From positions 2,893,987 through 2,957,986 of the forward strand of contig NZ_KV917371.1 in assembly GCF_002019635.1 (NCBI RefSeq): 64,000 nucleotides of DNA, in the 5' to 3' direction. The DNA comes from Metabacillus halosaccharovorans. Its GTDB lineage: Bacteria; Bacillota; Bacilli; Bacillales; Bacillaceae. This document shows, one piece after another, positions 1-9,583 of this stretch (its first letter is position 1; each line of letters begins with the position of its first letter). The position numbers were made by a program, and so were the translations under genes. The notes under the pieces were generated by a model. That model saw only the letters and a list, made by a program, of their open reading frames with translations. It did no database searches and was not told the DNA's origin.

Positions 1-43
1 CATTCCTGTTTATAATCCTAAAGGGTTCTTGCAAAATAAAAAG

Positions 44-52
44 TCCTCTTGT
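44..52. repeat. Candidate IS subterminal inverted repeat, left copy
   Basis: TCCTCTTGT lies about 60 bases before the transposase start. Its exact complement, ACAAGAGGA, lies at 1417-1425, shortly after the transposase stop. IS1111-subgroup elements of the IS110 family carry short subterminal inverted repeats, so this pair may mark the element. A 9-bp match can arise by chance over 1.4 kb, and the left edge may lie outside the window. Confidence 0.35.
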
Positions 53-110
53 AAGATGCTTGAGTATCAACTTCCCAATCGAAACTCATCACCATACAGG
101 AGGACATATG

Positions 111-1388
111 ATGAATAGTAATATGAATCACAAAATTAATCAAGTTTCTGAACATACGTTGGTCATTGGAATCGATATTGCCAAGCAGAAACATTTTGCA
201 TGTGCAGCTGACGATCGTGGCCGTGTGTTAGAAAAATCATTTCCGTTCTTTCAATCAGATGCTGGTTTTGAACAGCTAGTTAAAAGAATCAAGTTTCTAC
301 AATCTCGCCATCAAAAATCAGAGGTTATAGTCGGATTTGAACCCACTGGGCACTATTGGATGAACTTAGCTGCATATCTGGTTGATCAGCAAATTCGATT
401 TGTCTTGGTAAATCCTATGCACGTGAATAGAACGAAAGAATTAGATGATAACCTTCAAACCAAAAACGACCAAAAAGACGCTCGCGTTATCGCTAGCTTA
501 ATACGTGACGGACGGTTCACTTATTCTCGAATACTAACTGGGGTAGAAGCAGAACTTCGAAACGGAGCGAGCCTTCGGTCGAAATTACAAGAAGATATTA
601 CATCTATTAAAAACCGTATGATTCGTTGGACAGATCTTTATTTCCCTGAGTTTCAGCACATATTCAAAAGTTTTGGGAAGAACGCTTGCGCTGTGCTTGA
701 AATGACGCCATTACCAATTGATTTTGATGGGAAAAGTGATGAAGAACTGATTCAGCTATACAAAAATGTAGAAGGACTACAATGTCTTTCTGTTTCTAAG
801 ATTCAAAAGTTGAAATTACTAGCCACCAAGTCCATCGGACTTATAGAGGGACTAGAAATGGCACGATTTGAGATAGAAGCATTGCTTTCTCAATTCAAAA
901 CTCTTTCTAAACAACTAGAAGCTTTATCTTCTAGATTAACTGAACTCGCTCAACAATTGACAGACTATGAGTATATCTTATCTATTCCTGGTTTAGGTGA
1001 AAATACAGCAGTTGAATTACTCTCTGAGATTGGTTCTCTTAGCAAATATGAGCATCCACGCCAATTAATTAAATTAGCGGGACTCACCCTTAGGGAAAAC
1101 TCTTCGGGCAAACATATAGGCCAAAAGAAAATATCAAAAAGGGGTAGAAGGAAACTCAGAGCTATATTATACAGAGTTATTCTTCCATTAATTCAACATA
1201 ACATAGCATTTAAATCCCTTTATAAATACTACACAACTCGTACTGTCAATCCGCTGAAGAAGAAAGAAGCCATGGTTGTATTATGTGGGAAGTTACTTAA
1301 AATTCTACACGCTTTGTGTGTGAAACGTGTGCACTTTAATGCAAGTCTTATGATGAGAGACCTCCATTGCCTCCAAGAGGCAGCTTGA
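111..1388 (+). CDS. IS110/IS1111-family transposase (DEDD type)
   Basis: Transposase of 425 aa from the chosen ATG, which follows AGGAGG at 98-103 with 7 bases between; an adjacent ATG at 108 is the alternative, and the longer frame from a TTG at 60 lacks a site. The N-terminal RuvC-like DEDD domain shows D22 in GIDIAKQKH, E77 in GFEPTGHYW, and D120/D123 in KNDQKDARV. The C-terminal Transposase_20 region (about 270-400) has SIPGLGENTA, KLAGL and the ENSSGKH serine region that supplies the nucleophile in this family. The length is full for the family, so the protein may be active. IS110 relatives use an element-encoded bridge RNA made from a non-coding end; the long non-coding stretch after the stop fits this. 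Confidence 0.93.
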   Translation: MNSNMNHKINQVSEHTLVIGIDIAKQKHFACAADDRGRVLEKSFPFFQSDAGFEQLVKRIKFLQSRHQKSEVIVGFEPTGHYWMNLAAYLVDQQIRFVLVNPMHVNRTKELDDNLQTKNDQKDARVIASLIRDGRFTYSRILTGVEAELRNGASLRSKLQEDITSIKNRMIRWTDLYFPEFQHIFKSFGKNACAVLEMTPLPIDFDGKSDEELIQLYKNVEGLQCLSVSKIQKLKLLATKSIGLIEGLEMARFEIEALLSQFKTLSKQLEALSSRLTELAQQLTDYEYILSIPGLGENTAVELLSEIGSLSKYEHPRQLIKLAGLTLRENSSGKHIGQKKISKRGRRKLRAILYRVILPLIQHNIAFKSLYKYYTTRTVNPLKKKEAMVVLCGKLLKILHALCVKRVHFNASLMMRDLHCLQEAA

Positions 1389-1640
1389 GCTACTTCTTAG
1401 TAGTTTGAAAATCTAAACAAGAGGATGACACGGAGAAGCCGGCACGATATGAGCCATTAGACCAAGAGTCCCTCGAGGAGCATTGCCAGCCTCTGCCTTA
1501 TGAATAGACCAAACGAAGGAATGTATGCGCTAGACGCCAAGAGACATGGGAGGGTAAGTCATCATAAGTTTCGCAGAGATCCAATGTGCATCACATAAGC
1601 ACTATAGAGTTAATAATTTCCAATTAGCTCTAGCGAAGCG
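1389..1640 (+). other. Non-coding flank of the IS; possible bridge RNA region
   Basis: No reading frame of note occupies this stretch. It begins with a small stem-loop (CTACT-TCTT-AGTAG, about 1390-1403) and contains the inverted-repeat candidate ACAAGAGGA at 1417-1425, followed by GC-richer potentially folded sequence (AGAAGCCGGC, GTCCCTCGAGG, GCGCTAGACGCC). In IS1111-type elements the bridge RNA lies between the transposase gene and the right end. The right boundary of the element cannot be fixed here. Confidence 0.35.
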
Positions 1641-1757
1641 TAAGCTTCCCCTTACAGATTCTTGAACATTTAGAAAATCTTATAAATTAATTGATAATAA
1701 AAAAATTTTATTAGCCAGGAAAACAGCTTTAAAGGTTGATATTACAACATTTCTAGA

Positions 1758-1815
1758 GGGAGGCTCAGCTTCCTCCCCGCCGGAAAGCGAGTGTCTGGAG
1801 CGCAATGGAACGAAC
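1758..1815. repeat. Partial copy of intergenic repeat family 2
   Basis: The stretch with GGAGGCTCAGCTTCCTCCCCGCCGG and GGAAAGCGAGTGTCTGGAGCG in sequence matches the 3' half of the longer repeats at 2679-2797 and 13037-13166. It lacks the 5' part with the CTCCTGCGGG motif. It is therefore a truncated copy next to the lipoprotein promoter region. Confidence 0.6.
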
Positions 1816-1929
1816 CTTGTATGTACTTTAATTATTTTTAGGCACTGAGAGCTATTTTTCAAAAACCAGTAATAATTTTTCCAAAGAACGTGCAAAATGG
1901 ACAATAAACCAAAAACGAGGAGGGCTAAC

Positions 1930-2586
1930 GTGAACAAAACCATTTCCGCTTTTATTCTTATTGGCCTGCTTCTCCTAACAGGCTGCCAACAAACAACCGA
2001 AGAGCAACCTGAACGAGCAGAAGAGTCAGAAGAAACAAACCCGGAACAAGAAAACAATCAAAATCAAGACACTCCTGAAAAATCTGAAGAACAACTGGTC
2101 CAAGAAAAAGCAGATAAGGTAATCTCCCTCATAAAAGCAAAAAATGCCGAAGAACTTACAAACTATGTTCACCAAGAGAAGGGTGTATTATTTTCTCCTT
2201 ACGCTCATATTGAAAAAGATGCGATCACCATTAAAAAGGACGAATTAGTCAACTCTTTTCAATCAAAGGACAAGCAGACATGGGGTACACGAGATGGAAG
2301 TGGAGAACCAATCGAGCTAACACCTTTAGAGTATTTCACTGAATTTATTTATGATGCCAATTACGCTGAAGCAGATGAAGTTGTGCTAAATCCAACAGAG
2401 CCAAGAGGAAATACGATTAAAAATATACAAGACTTCTTCCCGGATGCCCATGTGGTCGAATATTACGTAAAAGGGACAGAGGAAAATGAAAATATGGACT
2501 GGAAAGCATTAAACCTTGTGTTTGAAAAAGATTCAACAGGAGAGTGGAAGCTTGTCGCAGTCGTTCATGATCAATGGACAATATAA
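1930..2586 (+). CDS. Putative lipoprotein, acidic/Gln-rich linker
   Basis: 218-aa secreted lipoprotein. The GTG start at 1930 follows GAGGAGGG (1917-1924) and places a signal peptide immediately at the N-terminus: MNKT, a hydrophobic run ISAFILIGLLLL, then lipobox LLTG-C with Cys18 as the lipidation site. A Glu/Asn/Gln-rich tether of about 35 residues follows, then a globular domain of about 150 residues. The domain resembles those of Bacillus lipoproteins of unknown role; no enzyme motif is visible. The longer frame from 1897 would bury the signal peptide. The gene is monocistronic with its own terminator. Function unknown. Confidence 0.85.
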   Translation: MNKTISAFILIGLLLLTGCQQTTEEQPERAEESEETNPEQENNQNQDTPEKSEEQLVQEKADKVISLIKAKNAEELTNYVHQEKGVLFSPYAHIEKDAITIKKDELVNSFQSKDKQTWGTRDGSGEPIELTPLEYFTEFIYDANYAEADEVVLNPTEPRGNTIKNIQDFFPDAHVVEYYVKGTEENENMDWKALNLVFEKDSTGEWKLVAVVHDQWTI

Positions 2587-2593
2587 TAAAAAA

Positions 2594-2632
2594 ACCCTTC
2601 ACAAATTCAAAACTTTTGTGAAGGGTTTTTTA
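2594..2632 (+). terminator. Rho-independent terminator after the lipoprotein gene
   Basis: ACCCTTCACAAA pairs with TTTGTGAAGGGT across a short loop and is followed by TTTTTATT. It starts 8 bases after the stop codon. Confidence 0.9.
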
Positions 2633-2678
2633 TTATAAGTATAAAGGTTGTGGCTGTTTGGTAATTTAGGCTTAGTCG

Positions 2679-2797
2679 AATGGAGCGGAAGAAACTTGAC
2701 TCCTGCGGGAAGAGAGGAATGCTGAGACCCCACAGGCGAAGCTGAGGATGCTCAGTTTCCTCCCATCGGAAAGCAAGTTTCTGCAGTGAAATGGAAC
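2679..2797. repeat. Intergenic repeat family 2, diverged full copy
   Basis: Begins with ATGGAGCGGAAGAAACTTG, continues with ACTCCTGCGGGAAGAG, then GCTGAGACCCC, GCTGAGGATGCTCAG and CGGAAAGCAAG. The same ordered blocks occur at 13037-13166. Such elements are common between genes in Bacillaceae. No protein is encoded. Confidence 0.7.
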
Positions 2798-2920
2798 GAA
2801 TCAATTCTCATGTTTATCTGGATGTATAACACTTAATTATGAGAAAACACCCAAATTAGCTTTCACACCTTCTAGCCTTTTAAATAAACTATAAAAAAGC
2901 CTAGAAGGGAAGAGAAGTTG

Positions 2921-3844
2921 ATGGTGAATTGGATTATCTGGATTGTGCTAAGCTCCTTATTAATGTTCCTAATCAGCCTTTACCTTATAAGCCGGCTGCT
3001 TCTTTCACCAAAAAGGGTACCTTATGAAAAAACATATAAGCTTGGCATTCAAAAAGGTGAAATAGATGATCGCTTGTTCCGGGAGAAGAAAAAAGAAGAG
3101 CTTTTTATTCCATCTTATTATGGCTATAAACTCCATGGGATGCTGTTTCCTGTGGAAAATAGCAGGAAGGTAATGATTATTGCACATGGGATAAAGTGGT
3201 CATTATTTGGGAGTTTTAAGTATGTCGAGATGTTTCAAAGAAGGGGTTTTAATGTTCTGTTATGTGATCATCGGTTTCATGGATTAAGCGGGGGAACATA
3301 CACCTCATTTGGCTATTATGAAAAAGATGATTTAAAAGCATGGATCGATTATTTTTGCGCAGAAATGGGTGAAGAGGTTTTTATCGGCTTGTTAGGTGAA
3401 TCATTGGGTGCGGCTTCTGCGTTGGAGGCAAGTAAACGGGATCATCGTGTGAAGTTTTGTATTGCAGACTGTGCCTTCAGTGACTTTTCGTCATTGTTAC
3501 GGATCAGGCTGAAGCTTGACTTCAAACTGCGGTTTTATCCGATCATTGATTTGGTGAGCTTCATTATAAAGCTTAGACACGGTTGGAGCTTTCCTGAGGT
3601 TTCTCCTATAAAAGGATTGGAAAAAACCAAAACACCAATCCTGTTTATACATGGAAAAGAAGATCGCTTCATTCCTTTGCAAATGACCTTAGACATGTTT
3701 AAAAGGAAAAAGGAAAACAAAAAGCTATACTTGGTTCCACGTGCAGGTCATGCAGAAGCATTCAATGTAGATCCTAAAGGGTATGAAAAGAAGGTTATTG
3801 ATTTTATTAAAGAAATTGAAGGTGTAAAAGCCAACTTATGTTAA
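2921..3844 (+). CDS. Alpha/beta hydrolase, membrane-anchored
   Basis: 307-aa serine hydrolase. An N-terminal membrane segment (about residues 4-28, WIIWIVLSSLLMFLISLYLI) is followed by an alpha/beta-hydrolase domain. HGIKWS forms the oxyanion region, GLLGESLGAAS carries the nucleophile Ser of the G-x-S-x-G elbow, GKEDRF supplies the acid and RAGHAEA the catalytic His. This arrangement resembles B. subtilis YqkD-type hydrolases; the substrate is unknown. Start choice lies among TTG 2918, ATG 2921 and GTG 2924, all after GAAGGGAAGAG. The stop codon lies inside the terminator stem. The next operon converges from the other strand. Confidence 0.85.
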   Translation: MVNWIIWIVLSSLLMFLISLYLISRLLLSPKRVPYEKTYKLGIQKGEIDDRLFREKKKEELFIPSYYGYKLHGMLFPVENSRKVMIIAHGIKWSLFGSFKYVEMFQRRGFNVLLCDHRFHGLSGGTYTSFGYYEKDDLKAWIDYFCAEMGEEVFIGLLGESLGAASALEASKRDHRVKFCIADCAFSDFSSLLRIRLKLDFKLRFYPIIDLVSFIIKLRHGWSFPEVSPIKGLEKTKTPILFIHGKEDRFIPLQMTLDMFKRKKENKKLYLVPRAGHAEAFNVDPKGYEKKVIDFIKEIEGVKANLC

Positions 3845-3862
3845 GTTGGCTGATCGTTTTTT
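3829..3862 (+). terminator. Terminator overlapping the hydrolase stop codon
   Basis: AGCCAACTTA and TAAGTTGGCT form a perfect 10-bp stem around TGT, followed by GATCGTTTTTTAA. The TAA stop (3842-3844) is part of the stem. Confidence 0.85.
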
Positions 3863-4664
3863 AACCTAAGTTCCACTCCTCATTCAGCTTCGGTACATCT
3901 GAAATAAGCTGCTGGGTGTATGGGTGCTGAGGGTTTATTAGAACCTGTTCAGCACTGCCTTGTTCAACAATTTTTCCTTTTTCCATAATGTAAAGGGTGT
4001 CGCTTACGTAATAGGCTAATCCTACGTCATGTGTAATAAAAATAATTGTCATATCATTTTCATCTCGTAGCTTTAGGAGCATATCCAATATAGTCGAGCG
4101 GGAGCATGCATCAACCATGGATGTTGGTTCATCGGCGAGAAGTACCTTTGGATGAAGGAGAAATATTCTCGCAATCATAAGCCGCTGCATTTGACCGCCC
4201 GACAGTTCAAATGGATATTTATTATACAATTCTTCAAACTTAAGATTCACAAATGTACAGGCTTCTTTCATTTTTTCGAACCGTTCTTCTTTTGAGAGCT
4301 TTAGTCCTTGCAGATCTATACAGTCGTTTAACAACTTTTCAACCTTGTGAAACAAATTAAACGATGAAAAAGGATCTTGGAAGATGGCTTGGATATCTTG
4401 CCAATAGGCTTTTCGATCACGATGATTTTTTAGTTTACGAGGCTGCCCTCTATAGGTAATCTCTCCACTTGTTTCTTTTAATAGTCCCATGACAATTTTA
4501 GCTAATGTGGTTTTTCCGCTTCCACTTTCACCAACGATTGAAATGATTTCACCGCGGTGGAAGGCAAAATTGACAGAATCAACGGCAGTATTTTTGCTTT
4601 TACCATATCCAAAGACCTTGGTGATATCTTTGCCGCTGATTAATAGCTCCTGATCAGGCTTCAT
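3861..4664 (-). CDS. Oligopeptide-type ABC transporter ATPase (OppF-like)
   Basis: 267-aa ATP-binding subunit of a peptide/oligosaccharide (Opp/Dpp-type) importer. Visible motifs are Walker [10 protein letters not shown], the Q-loop in AIFQDPFSS, signature LSGGQMQR, Walker [10 protein letters not shown] and the H-loop THD. The C-terminal part is short compared with many OppF proteins. It is the last gene of the minus-strand operon and overlaps the OppD-like gene by 11 bp, implying translational coupling and a heterodimeric ATPase pair. Convergent with the hydrolase gene, whose terminator lies at the border. Confidence 0.92.
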   Translation of the reverse strand: MKPDQELLISGKDITKVFGYGKSKNTAVDSVNFAFHRGEIISIVGESGSGKTTLAKIVMGLLKETSGEITYRGQPRKLKNHRDRKAYWQDIQAIFQDPFSSFNLFHKVEKLLNDCIDLQGLKLSKEERFEKMKEACTFVNLKFEELYNKYPFELSGGQMQRLMIARIFLLHPKVLLADEPTSMVDACSRSTILDMLLKLRDENDMTIIFITHDVGLAYYVSDTLYIMEKGKIVEQGSAEQVLINPQHPYTQQLISDVPKLNEEWNLG

Positions 4665-5661
4665 TTGCGTACCACTCCTTTAGTGTGTCACTGTCAAGTC
4701 GACATCGATACAAACGGTCACCAACATGTGTGGTCGTTATTTTGCTGCTTTTGCATTCATCTGTTGTGTAAGAGCATCTGTCTGCGAATCGGCAGCCTTG
4801 TATTTTCTTTTTTAAGTTTGGTGGAGCACCGGGAATGGCTGCTAATTTATGGTCTTTCATTCCTGATTCAGGAACGATAATGGATCCCATCAGTTTCTTT
4901 GTGTAAGGATGTATCGGGTTGAAGATGACGTCTTCAGCTTTTCCTCTTTCTACGATTTCTCCCGCGTACATGACCATGATTTCATCTGTTACATGATAAA
5001 GCAAAGGAAGCTCATGTGTGATAAAGACTAATGAACGAATGAATTTTTTATCTAATAAATCTTTTAAGAGCTTGATAACTACTTTTTGTGATGTAACATC
5101 CAGGGCAGATGTTGGTTCATCGGCAATGAGAACCTTAGGGTTTAAAATGGTTGAGATCGCAATAACGGTTCTTTGCTTCATACCGCCGGATAATTCATTA
5201 GGATATGAATGTAATACTTTAGAAGATAGATTTAATGTCTCAAATCGTTCAGCAGCCATTTCATAAACCTGCTTTTTTGTTAGTTCCGGACGGTGCTCCT
5301 TCATAATATCTTCAATGAATTGAATGATTTTAATTGTCGGGTTTAATGCATTCATTGCAGCTTGTGGAATATAGGCAATTTCCCGTCCCAGTACCTGTTT
5401 TCTAAGTTTTTCTTTTTCCAGCTTCATAATATCAACATCGTTGATTGAAATCGTTCCGCTTCCAAAGTGGAGGGGAGGAAAATAAAATCCCATTAAGCTT
5501 AATGCTAATGTTGATTTTCCGCAGCCGGATTCACCGGCAATTCCGATCGTTTTTCCATCTTCAAGATGAAAATCAACACCATCCACAGCAAAGACTTTTT
5601 CTTTTAATCTCGTTTTATAGTAGGTTTTTAGATCCTTTACTTCTAAAATGTTTTTACTCAT
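4654..5661 (-). CDS. Oligopeptide-type ABC transporter ATPase (OppD-like)
   Basis: 335-aa ATPase with Walker [11 protein letters not shown]-loop [10 protein letters not shown], signature LSGGMKQR, Walker [13 protein letters not shown] and H-loop ITHE. The C-terminal oligo_HPY extension has the pattern [11 protein letters not shown]...PGAPPNL...GCRFADRC, with a Cys cluster (C..C..C) typical of OppD/DppD, where it can carry an Fe-S cluster. It pairs with the downstream OppF-like subunit and follows the permease genes closely (5-bp gap). Confidence 0.93.
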   Translation of the reverse strand: MSKNILEVKDLKTYYKTRLKEKVFAVDGVDFHLEDGKTIGIAGESGCGKSTLALSLMGFYFPPLHFGSGTISINDVDIMKLEKEKLRKQVLGREIAYIPQAAMNALNPTIKIIQFIEDIMKEHRPELTKKQVYEMAAERFETLNLSSKVLHSYPNELSGGMKQRTVIAISTILNPKVLIADEPTSALDVTSQKVVIKLLKDLLDKKFIRSLVFITHELPLLYHVTDEIMVMYAGEIVERGKAEDVIFNPIHPYTKKLMGSIIVPESGMKDHKLAAIPGAPPNLKKKIQGCRFADRCSYTTDECKSSKITTTHVGDRLYRCRLDSDTLKEWYANEA

Positions 5662-5666
5662 TTATC

Positions 5667-6503
5667 TTAGCTCCTTATCTTAGGATTGAAGATTTCATCC
5701 ATACCAGTGTTCATTAAATAGAGGGAAAATGTGATAATCGCAATGGAAATCGCGGCTGGTATAAAAGCCCACCATGCACCGGAAACAGGAGCTTCAAATG
5801 TTAAAGCCCAGTTCATAATAATTCCAAGTGATATCGTATTATATGGCCCTAAACCAAGCATGGAAATGGAGGCTTCTGAAAGAATTCCTGATGCTGTTTG
5901 CAGCACAAATGCCATCACAACGTAAGACATAATATAGGGTAGAATCTCAAAGGTAATGATTCTTGGTGTGCTGTGACCTGAGATTTTGGCGATATTAACA
6001 TGATCCCTGTTCCGAAGAGAAGAAGTTTGTGCTCTTACCGCACGAGCTGTCCACGGCCAGCTGGTAATCCCGATGACAATCGCGGTAATCAATGTACTTC
6101 TTGAATCAATGCTTACTGAAATTAAGATTAAGACGATAAAAGAAGGAATAACAATGAAGATATTTGTTACCGCTGTCAAAATATCATCAACAACTCCACC
6201 GATGTATCCTGCTGACAATCCAATAATTAACCCAATGATGGTTGCACTTAAACCGGCAACTAAACCTACGAAAATGGATGTTTTAATACCATGGACAAGC
6301 TCCAAAAATAAGTCTCTACCGAAGTTGTCTGAACCTAAAAGTAACTCAGCACTTGGAGGTTGAAAGGCTAATGCTACCATTTCTGTCGGGTCACTTGTAT
6401 TAATTAGCGGATAAATTGTGACAAAAGCAAGCATTAATAAAAAGGTAATGGCACCGATTAGAAATTTAGGGGAACGAATTAATATTTGAAAAGAACTATT
6501 CAT
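5667..6503 (-). CDS. Oligopeptide-type ABC transporter permease (OppC-like)
   Basis: 278-aa inner-membrane permease. The chosen ATG at 6503 follows GGAGG, which lies within the end of the upstream permease gene; the longer frame back to 6545 would overlap that gene. An N-terminal membrane segment ([20 protein letters not shown]) precedes the [17 protein letters not shown] motif characteristic of OppC/DppC, then five further membrane segments with the binding-protein-dependent transport signature around [17 protein letters not shown]. It dimerises with the OppB-like protein. Confidence 0.92.
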   Translation of the reverse strand: MNSSFQILIRSPKFLIGAITFLLMLAFVTIYPLINTSDPTEMVALAFQPPSAELLLGSDNFGRDLFLELVHGIKTSIFVGLVAGLSATIIGLIIGLSAGYIGGVVDDILTAVTNIFIVIPSFIVLILISVSIDSRSTLITAIVIGITSWPWTARAVRAQTSSLRNRDHVNIAKISGHSTPRIITFEILPYIMSYVVMAFVLQTASGILSEASISMLGLGPYNTISLGIIMNWALTFEAPVSGAWWAFIPAAISIAIITFSLYLMNTGMDEIFNPKIRS

Positions 6504-6504
6504 A

Positions 6505-7515
6505 TTATTCTTCCTCCATTTGTGTCGCTTTGATTCTTGGATCAACTAAGCCATAGATGATCTCAATTGTAAAGTTCGCTAAAAGAACAGAAATCGCGAT
6601 TAAGAGAGTTGCTCCTGAGATGAGCGGGTAATCCAGTTGGCGAATGGCTGTAAATAGCCATGTCCCAATGCCGGGATAACTAAAGACAATTTCTGTGATT
6701 AATGATCCGCCAATCATCGTACCAATCGATAAAGCCAGACCTGTAATTTGCGGAAGCATTGCATTTTTAAATACATATCTAGCAATCGTGGAATCTTTTA
6801 TTCCTAATAATTTGCTATAAAGCACATAATCTGTGTTTAATTCATAGATAGACATCTCTCTCATTCCGATAGCTTGACCACCAATTGTGACTAAAACAAT
6901 TGATAGAAACGGAAGAAAGTGATGACTTATTACAGATCCGATAAATTCAAAACTTAAGTTTGGTGTCATTTGATAATTGTATCCGCCTGATGTAGGGAAC
7001 CAATTAAGAGTTAACCCAAAGATATACAGCATAATGATCGCAAGGATAAAGAATGGAATAGAATTAATAAACAGGAATGTCGGAAAAAGTACTTTATCGA
7101 AAATACCTTTTCTATAAGCAGCAATAGCTCCCAGTGCGTTTCCGATTATCCACCCGACAAGGATGGCAGGAAGTTGTAAGGCCAATGTCCAAGGTACAGC
7201 TGATGCAAGAATTGATGTGACAGGTGTTGGATAAAGTCCAAATGAGGTTCCCAAATCACCCTTCACAAGATTTCCTAAATAAATAAAAAATTGCTGCCAT
7301 AATGGCTTATCAATTCCAAACTCCTCTGCAAAGGTATCATACACTTTTTTTATGGAATCACTGTCAGTCATACCTTGTGTCATTTGACCAGCAATTACAC
7401 TGACTGGGTTGCCGTCAATGAGTCTTGGTAAGAGAAAGTTTAAGGCTACGGCAATAATGAGCGTCACTAAATACCAGAGGGACTTTTTAAAGAAAAATTT
7501 CCGATAAGCGTTCAT
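6505..7515 (-). CDS. Oligopeptide-type ABC transporter permease (OppB-like)
   Basis: 336-aa permease with an N-terminal membrane helix ([21 protein letters not shown]), the extracytoplasmic OppB-type region with [23 protein letters not shown] in sequence, and a C-terminal five-helix transport domain ([22 protein letters not shown] contains the EAA loop). The stop codon precedes the next gene's ATG by one base. The start lacks a well-spaced strong site; GGGGGTG lies about 12 bases upstream. Confidence 0.92.
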   Translation of the reverse strand: MNAYRKFFFKKSLWYLVTLIIAVALNFLLPRLIDGNPVSVIAGQMTQGMTDSDSIKKVYDTFAEEFGIDKPLWQQFFIYLGNLVKGDLGTSFGLYPTPVTSILASAVPWTLALQLPAILVGWIIGNALGAIAAYRKGIFDKVLFPTFLFINSIPFFILAIIMLYIFGLTLNWFPTSGGYNYQMTPNLSFEFIGSVISHHFLPFLSIVLVTIGGQAIGMREMSIYELNTDYVLYSKLLGIKDSTIARYVFKNAMLPQITGLALSIGTMIGGSLITEIVFSYPGIGTWLFTAIRQLDYPLISGATLLIAISVLLANFTIEIIYGLVDPRIKATQMEEE

Positions 7516-7547
7516 GTATGTTCTGCACCCCCATATGAATTTTTCTA

Positions 7548-7576
7548 ATTAAAAGGGAGGGGGAGAAATGTCCCCC
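7548..7576 (-). terminator. Intra-operon attenuating hairpin after the binding-protein gene
   Basis: Read on the minus strand, GGGGGA and TCCCCC form a G/C-rich stem followed by TCCCTTTTAATTAG, within the 84-base gap between the binding-protein gene and the first permease gene. A leaky terminator here would raise binding protein over permease levels, as is common in such operons. Confidence 0.65.
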
Positions 7577-7599
7577 AACTACCTTTCTGATAAGAGAAA

Positions 7600-9399
7600 C
7601 TATTTATTTTTAATTTGATAGAGATCTTTTATTCCAGCTCCATCTATTGAAATTTGTGGAGGGATATTGCTTCCGTCTCCATCAGTTGCAAAACCTTCCC
7701 ATACTGATTCGTTCACTGTATGGAATACCCAAGGTCTGTACATGAGTGGAATAGTTGGAACGTCTTCTAAATAAATCTTTGTAAGCTCTGTGTACATTTC
7801 TTTTAGTTTAGCTTCGTCTGTAACAGTAGGAATTTCTTTAATTAACTCATCAGCTCTTTCGTTTTTATATCTTCCCCAGTTCCAAAACGCCATCTCGCCA
7901 ATTGGGGCAACACCTTCAGAGTACATGATGGTTCTTGCTCTGTTCCAAGGTTGGCTCGGGCTTACAGCACCGGCAGGGGTATCCATGATAATATCGAATT
8001 TTCCTGTTTGGCGGTTATTTGTCCACACAGGAGCTTCAGGGAAGTTGGTTCTAATTTCAATACCTATCGCTTTCGCGTTTTGGGCGACAATCTCCAGAGA
8101 AGCATTCCAATCTGACCAACCGTATGGAGCTTCAATTTCCCAAGGTCCAAGTCTTACTCCATCAAGGACACGAATGCCGTCAGCACCTTTTTTAGCACCG
8201 ATGCTGTCAAGCAATTCATTAGCAGCGTCCACATCTGTTGTCCATTGAAGAGATTTGATCGCATCCTGATCAACGTATTTTGATTCAGAAGGAGTATCTA
8301 ACGTAATCGATGGCTTCATTTCACCGGAATATCCACTCATCGCTAATTCAGAAATTTTATCGTAATCAATTGCCATCGCAATCGCTCTTCTAACATCAGG
8401 ATTATCAAGGCCTTCCTTCGTTGTATTAAAGAAGATAGATGGCATTGAGCCTGGCAGATAGTATGGTTTGTCTTCTAAGTATGTTTTAATTGGGGCTCCG
8501 TCTTCCCACATTTTCCACACTTGAGGAATGAATTGTTGAGATACATCTACTTCACCTTTACTGAAGGCAAGTGATCCGGCAGCATTATCTTTATAAATAA
8601 CATGGCTTATATATTTAGGTGCCGGTAAACCTCCGAATAGCTGTTGACCCCAATAATTGTCATCTCGTATTAACGTAATTTTTTGGTTATCAAATGTGTG
8701 CATTTTGTAAGGACCTGTTCCAACCGGCTCAGGGTTTACTTCCTCACGAATGGCAGCTATATCACTGTTATGTGTTTTTTCAATTTCTTCCCACACATGC
8801 TTTGGCATCATAGGCACTAATTGAAGACTGTCTAAGACAGTGAGTCGATTAGGATTATCTTGTTTTAAGTTAATATTGACAGCATTCTCACCATCAGCTT
8901 CAACACTTTCAATAGCTTCCCAGAAATTACTCCAGGAAATAGGGTATTTGTTTCCAAGCTCGTACGAATAGACAACATCTTCAGACGTAAAGGCTTCTCC
9001 GTCATTCCACTTTGCATCCGGATTTAACTCAATGTGAAGAGTTGTATCATTCGTCCATTCATAACTTGTACCAAGTAAAGGCTCCAATGCACCATCAAGC
9101 ATGTTAATCATAAATAGATTTTCATAAACGAGTGATCTTGAGTTTGCATAAGCAATTGGGAATGATGGATTCCCGCCTAATGGGCTAAATGTTGAAGGTG
9201 GTCCCCACTGTAATCCATTTACATATAGTGTTTCATTTCTTGGAGTCGAACCCTTTGAAGTATCTTCTTCTTCTGTTCCTGGCTTTTCAGTTGTTGTATC
9301 AGTTGTAGCAGGCGGCTTTACTTCATTACTACAGGCACCAAGCAAAGCAAAAATCATAATTAATCCAAAAATTAATCCTAAAACTCTTGTAAATCTCAT
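7600..9399 (-). CDS. Extracellular solute-binding protein, family 5
   Basis: 599-aa substrate-binding lipoprotein of the importer. The signal peptide (MRFTRVLGLIFGLIMIFALLGAC) ends in lipobox LLGA-C. A Thr/Glu-rich linker of about 35 residues precedes an SBP_bac_5 fold with LEPLLGTSYEWTND, GEAFTSEDVVYSYE and GTGPYKMHTFDN. The mature N-terminus (LYVNGLQWGPPSTFSPL) resembles family-5 proteins that bind beta-linked oligosaccharides rather than peptides, judged from memory of the family. A cre-like box just upstream fits a carbohydrate role. AGAGGGGGG precedes the ATG. First gene of the operon. Confidence 0.9.
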   Translation of the reverse strand: MRFTRVLGLIFGLIMIFALLGACSNEVKPPATTDTTTEKPGTEEEDTSKGSTPRNETLYVNGLQWGPPSTFSPLGGNPSFPIAYANSRSLVYENLFMINMLDGALEPLLGTSYEWTNDTTLHIELNPDAKWNDGEAFTSEDVVYSYELGNKYPISWSNFWEAIESVEADGENAVNINLKQDNPNRLTVLDSLQLVPMMPKHVWEEIEKTHNSDIAAIREEVNPEPVGTGPYKMHTFDNQKITLIRDDNYWGQQLFGGLPAPKYISHVIYKDNAAGSLAFSKGEVDVSQQFIPQVWKMWEDGAPIKTYLEDKPYYLPGSMPSIFFNTTKEGLDNPDVRRAIAMAIDYDKISELAMSGYSGEMKPSITLDTPSESKYVDQDAIKSLQWTTDVDAANELLDSIGAKKGADGIRVLDGVRLGPWEIEAPYGWSDWNASLEIVAQNAKAIGIEIRTNFPEAPVWTNNRQTGKFDIIMDTPAGAVSPSQPWNRARTIMYSEGVAPIGEMAFWNWGRYKNERADELIKEIPTVTDEAKLKEMYTELTKIYLEDVPTIPLMYRPWVFHTVNESVWEGFATDGDGSNIPPQISIDGAGIKDLYQIKNK

Positions 9400-9426
9400 A
9401 ACTATTTCCCCCCTCTTACAATCGTT

Positions 9427-9440
9427 GGAAAGCGCTTTCA
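9427..9440 (-). promoter_or_regulatory. cre-like CcpA box upstream of the importer operon
   Basis: GGAAAGCGCTTTCA matches the 14-base cre consensus TGWAANCGNTNWCA at all but the first base and contains the 12-bp palindrome GAAAGCGCTTTC. It lies 28-41 bases upstream of the binding-protein start, where CcpA would block initiation or elongation under glucose. Confidence 0.75.
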
Positions 9441-9521
9441 GTGATAAGTATATTAAGAATATGGGAAATGAGAACTACCTTTTATAAAAAATATTTATTA
9501 AGTGAATTTTATGTATAGAAA

Positions 9522-9546
9522 GTTTAACCTCGGCTTGTCCGGGTAT
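9522..9546 (+). promoter_or_regulatory. Sigma-B promoter of yfkM
   Basis: GTTTAA (9522-9527) and GGGTAT (9541-9546), separated by 13 bases, match the sigma-B -35 and -10 consensus exactly. The yfkM start is 38 bases further. B. subtilis yfkM (general stress protein 18) is a known sigma-B regulon member. Confidence 0.88.
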
Positions 9547-9583
9547 TGATGATATATACAAAAATTGAAGGAGGATGCACAGC

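Noticed and set aside
1680-2057. Minus-strand 125-codon frame
   Set aside because: It runs through a repeat and against the lipoprotein signal peptide, with no ribosome site or recognisable motif.
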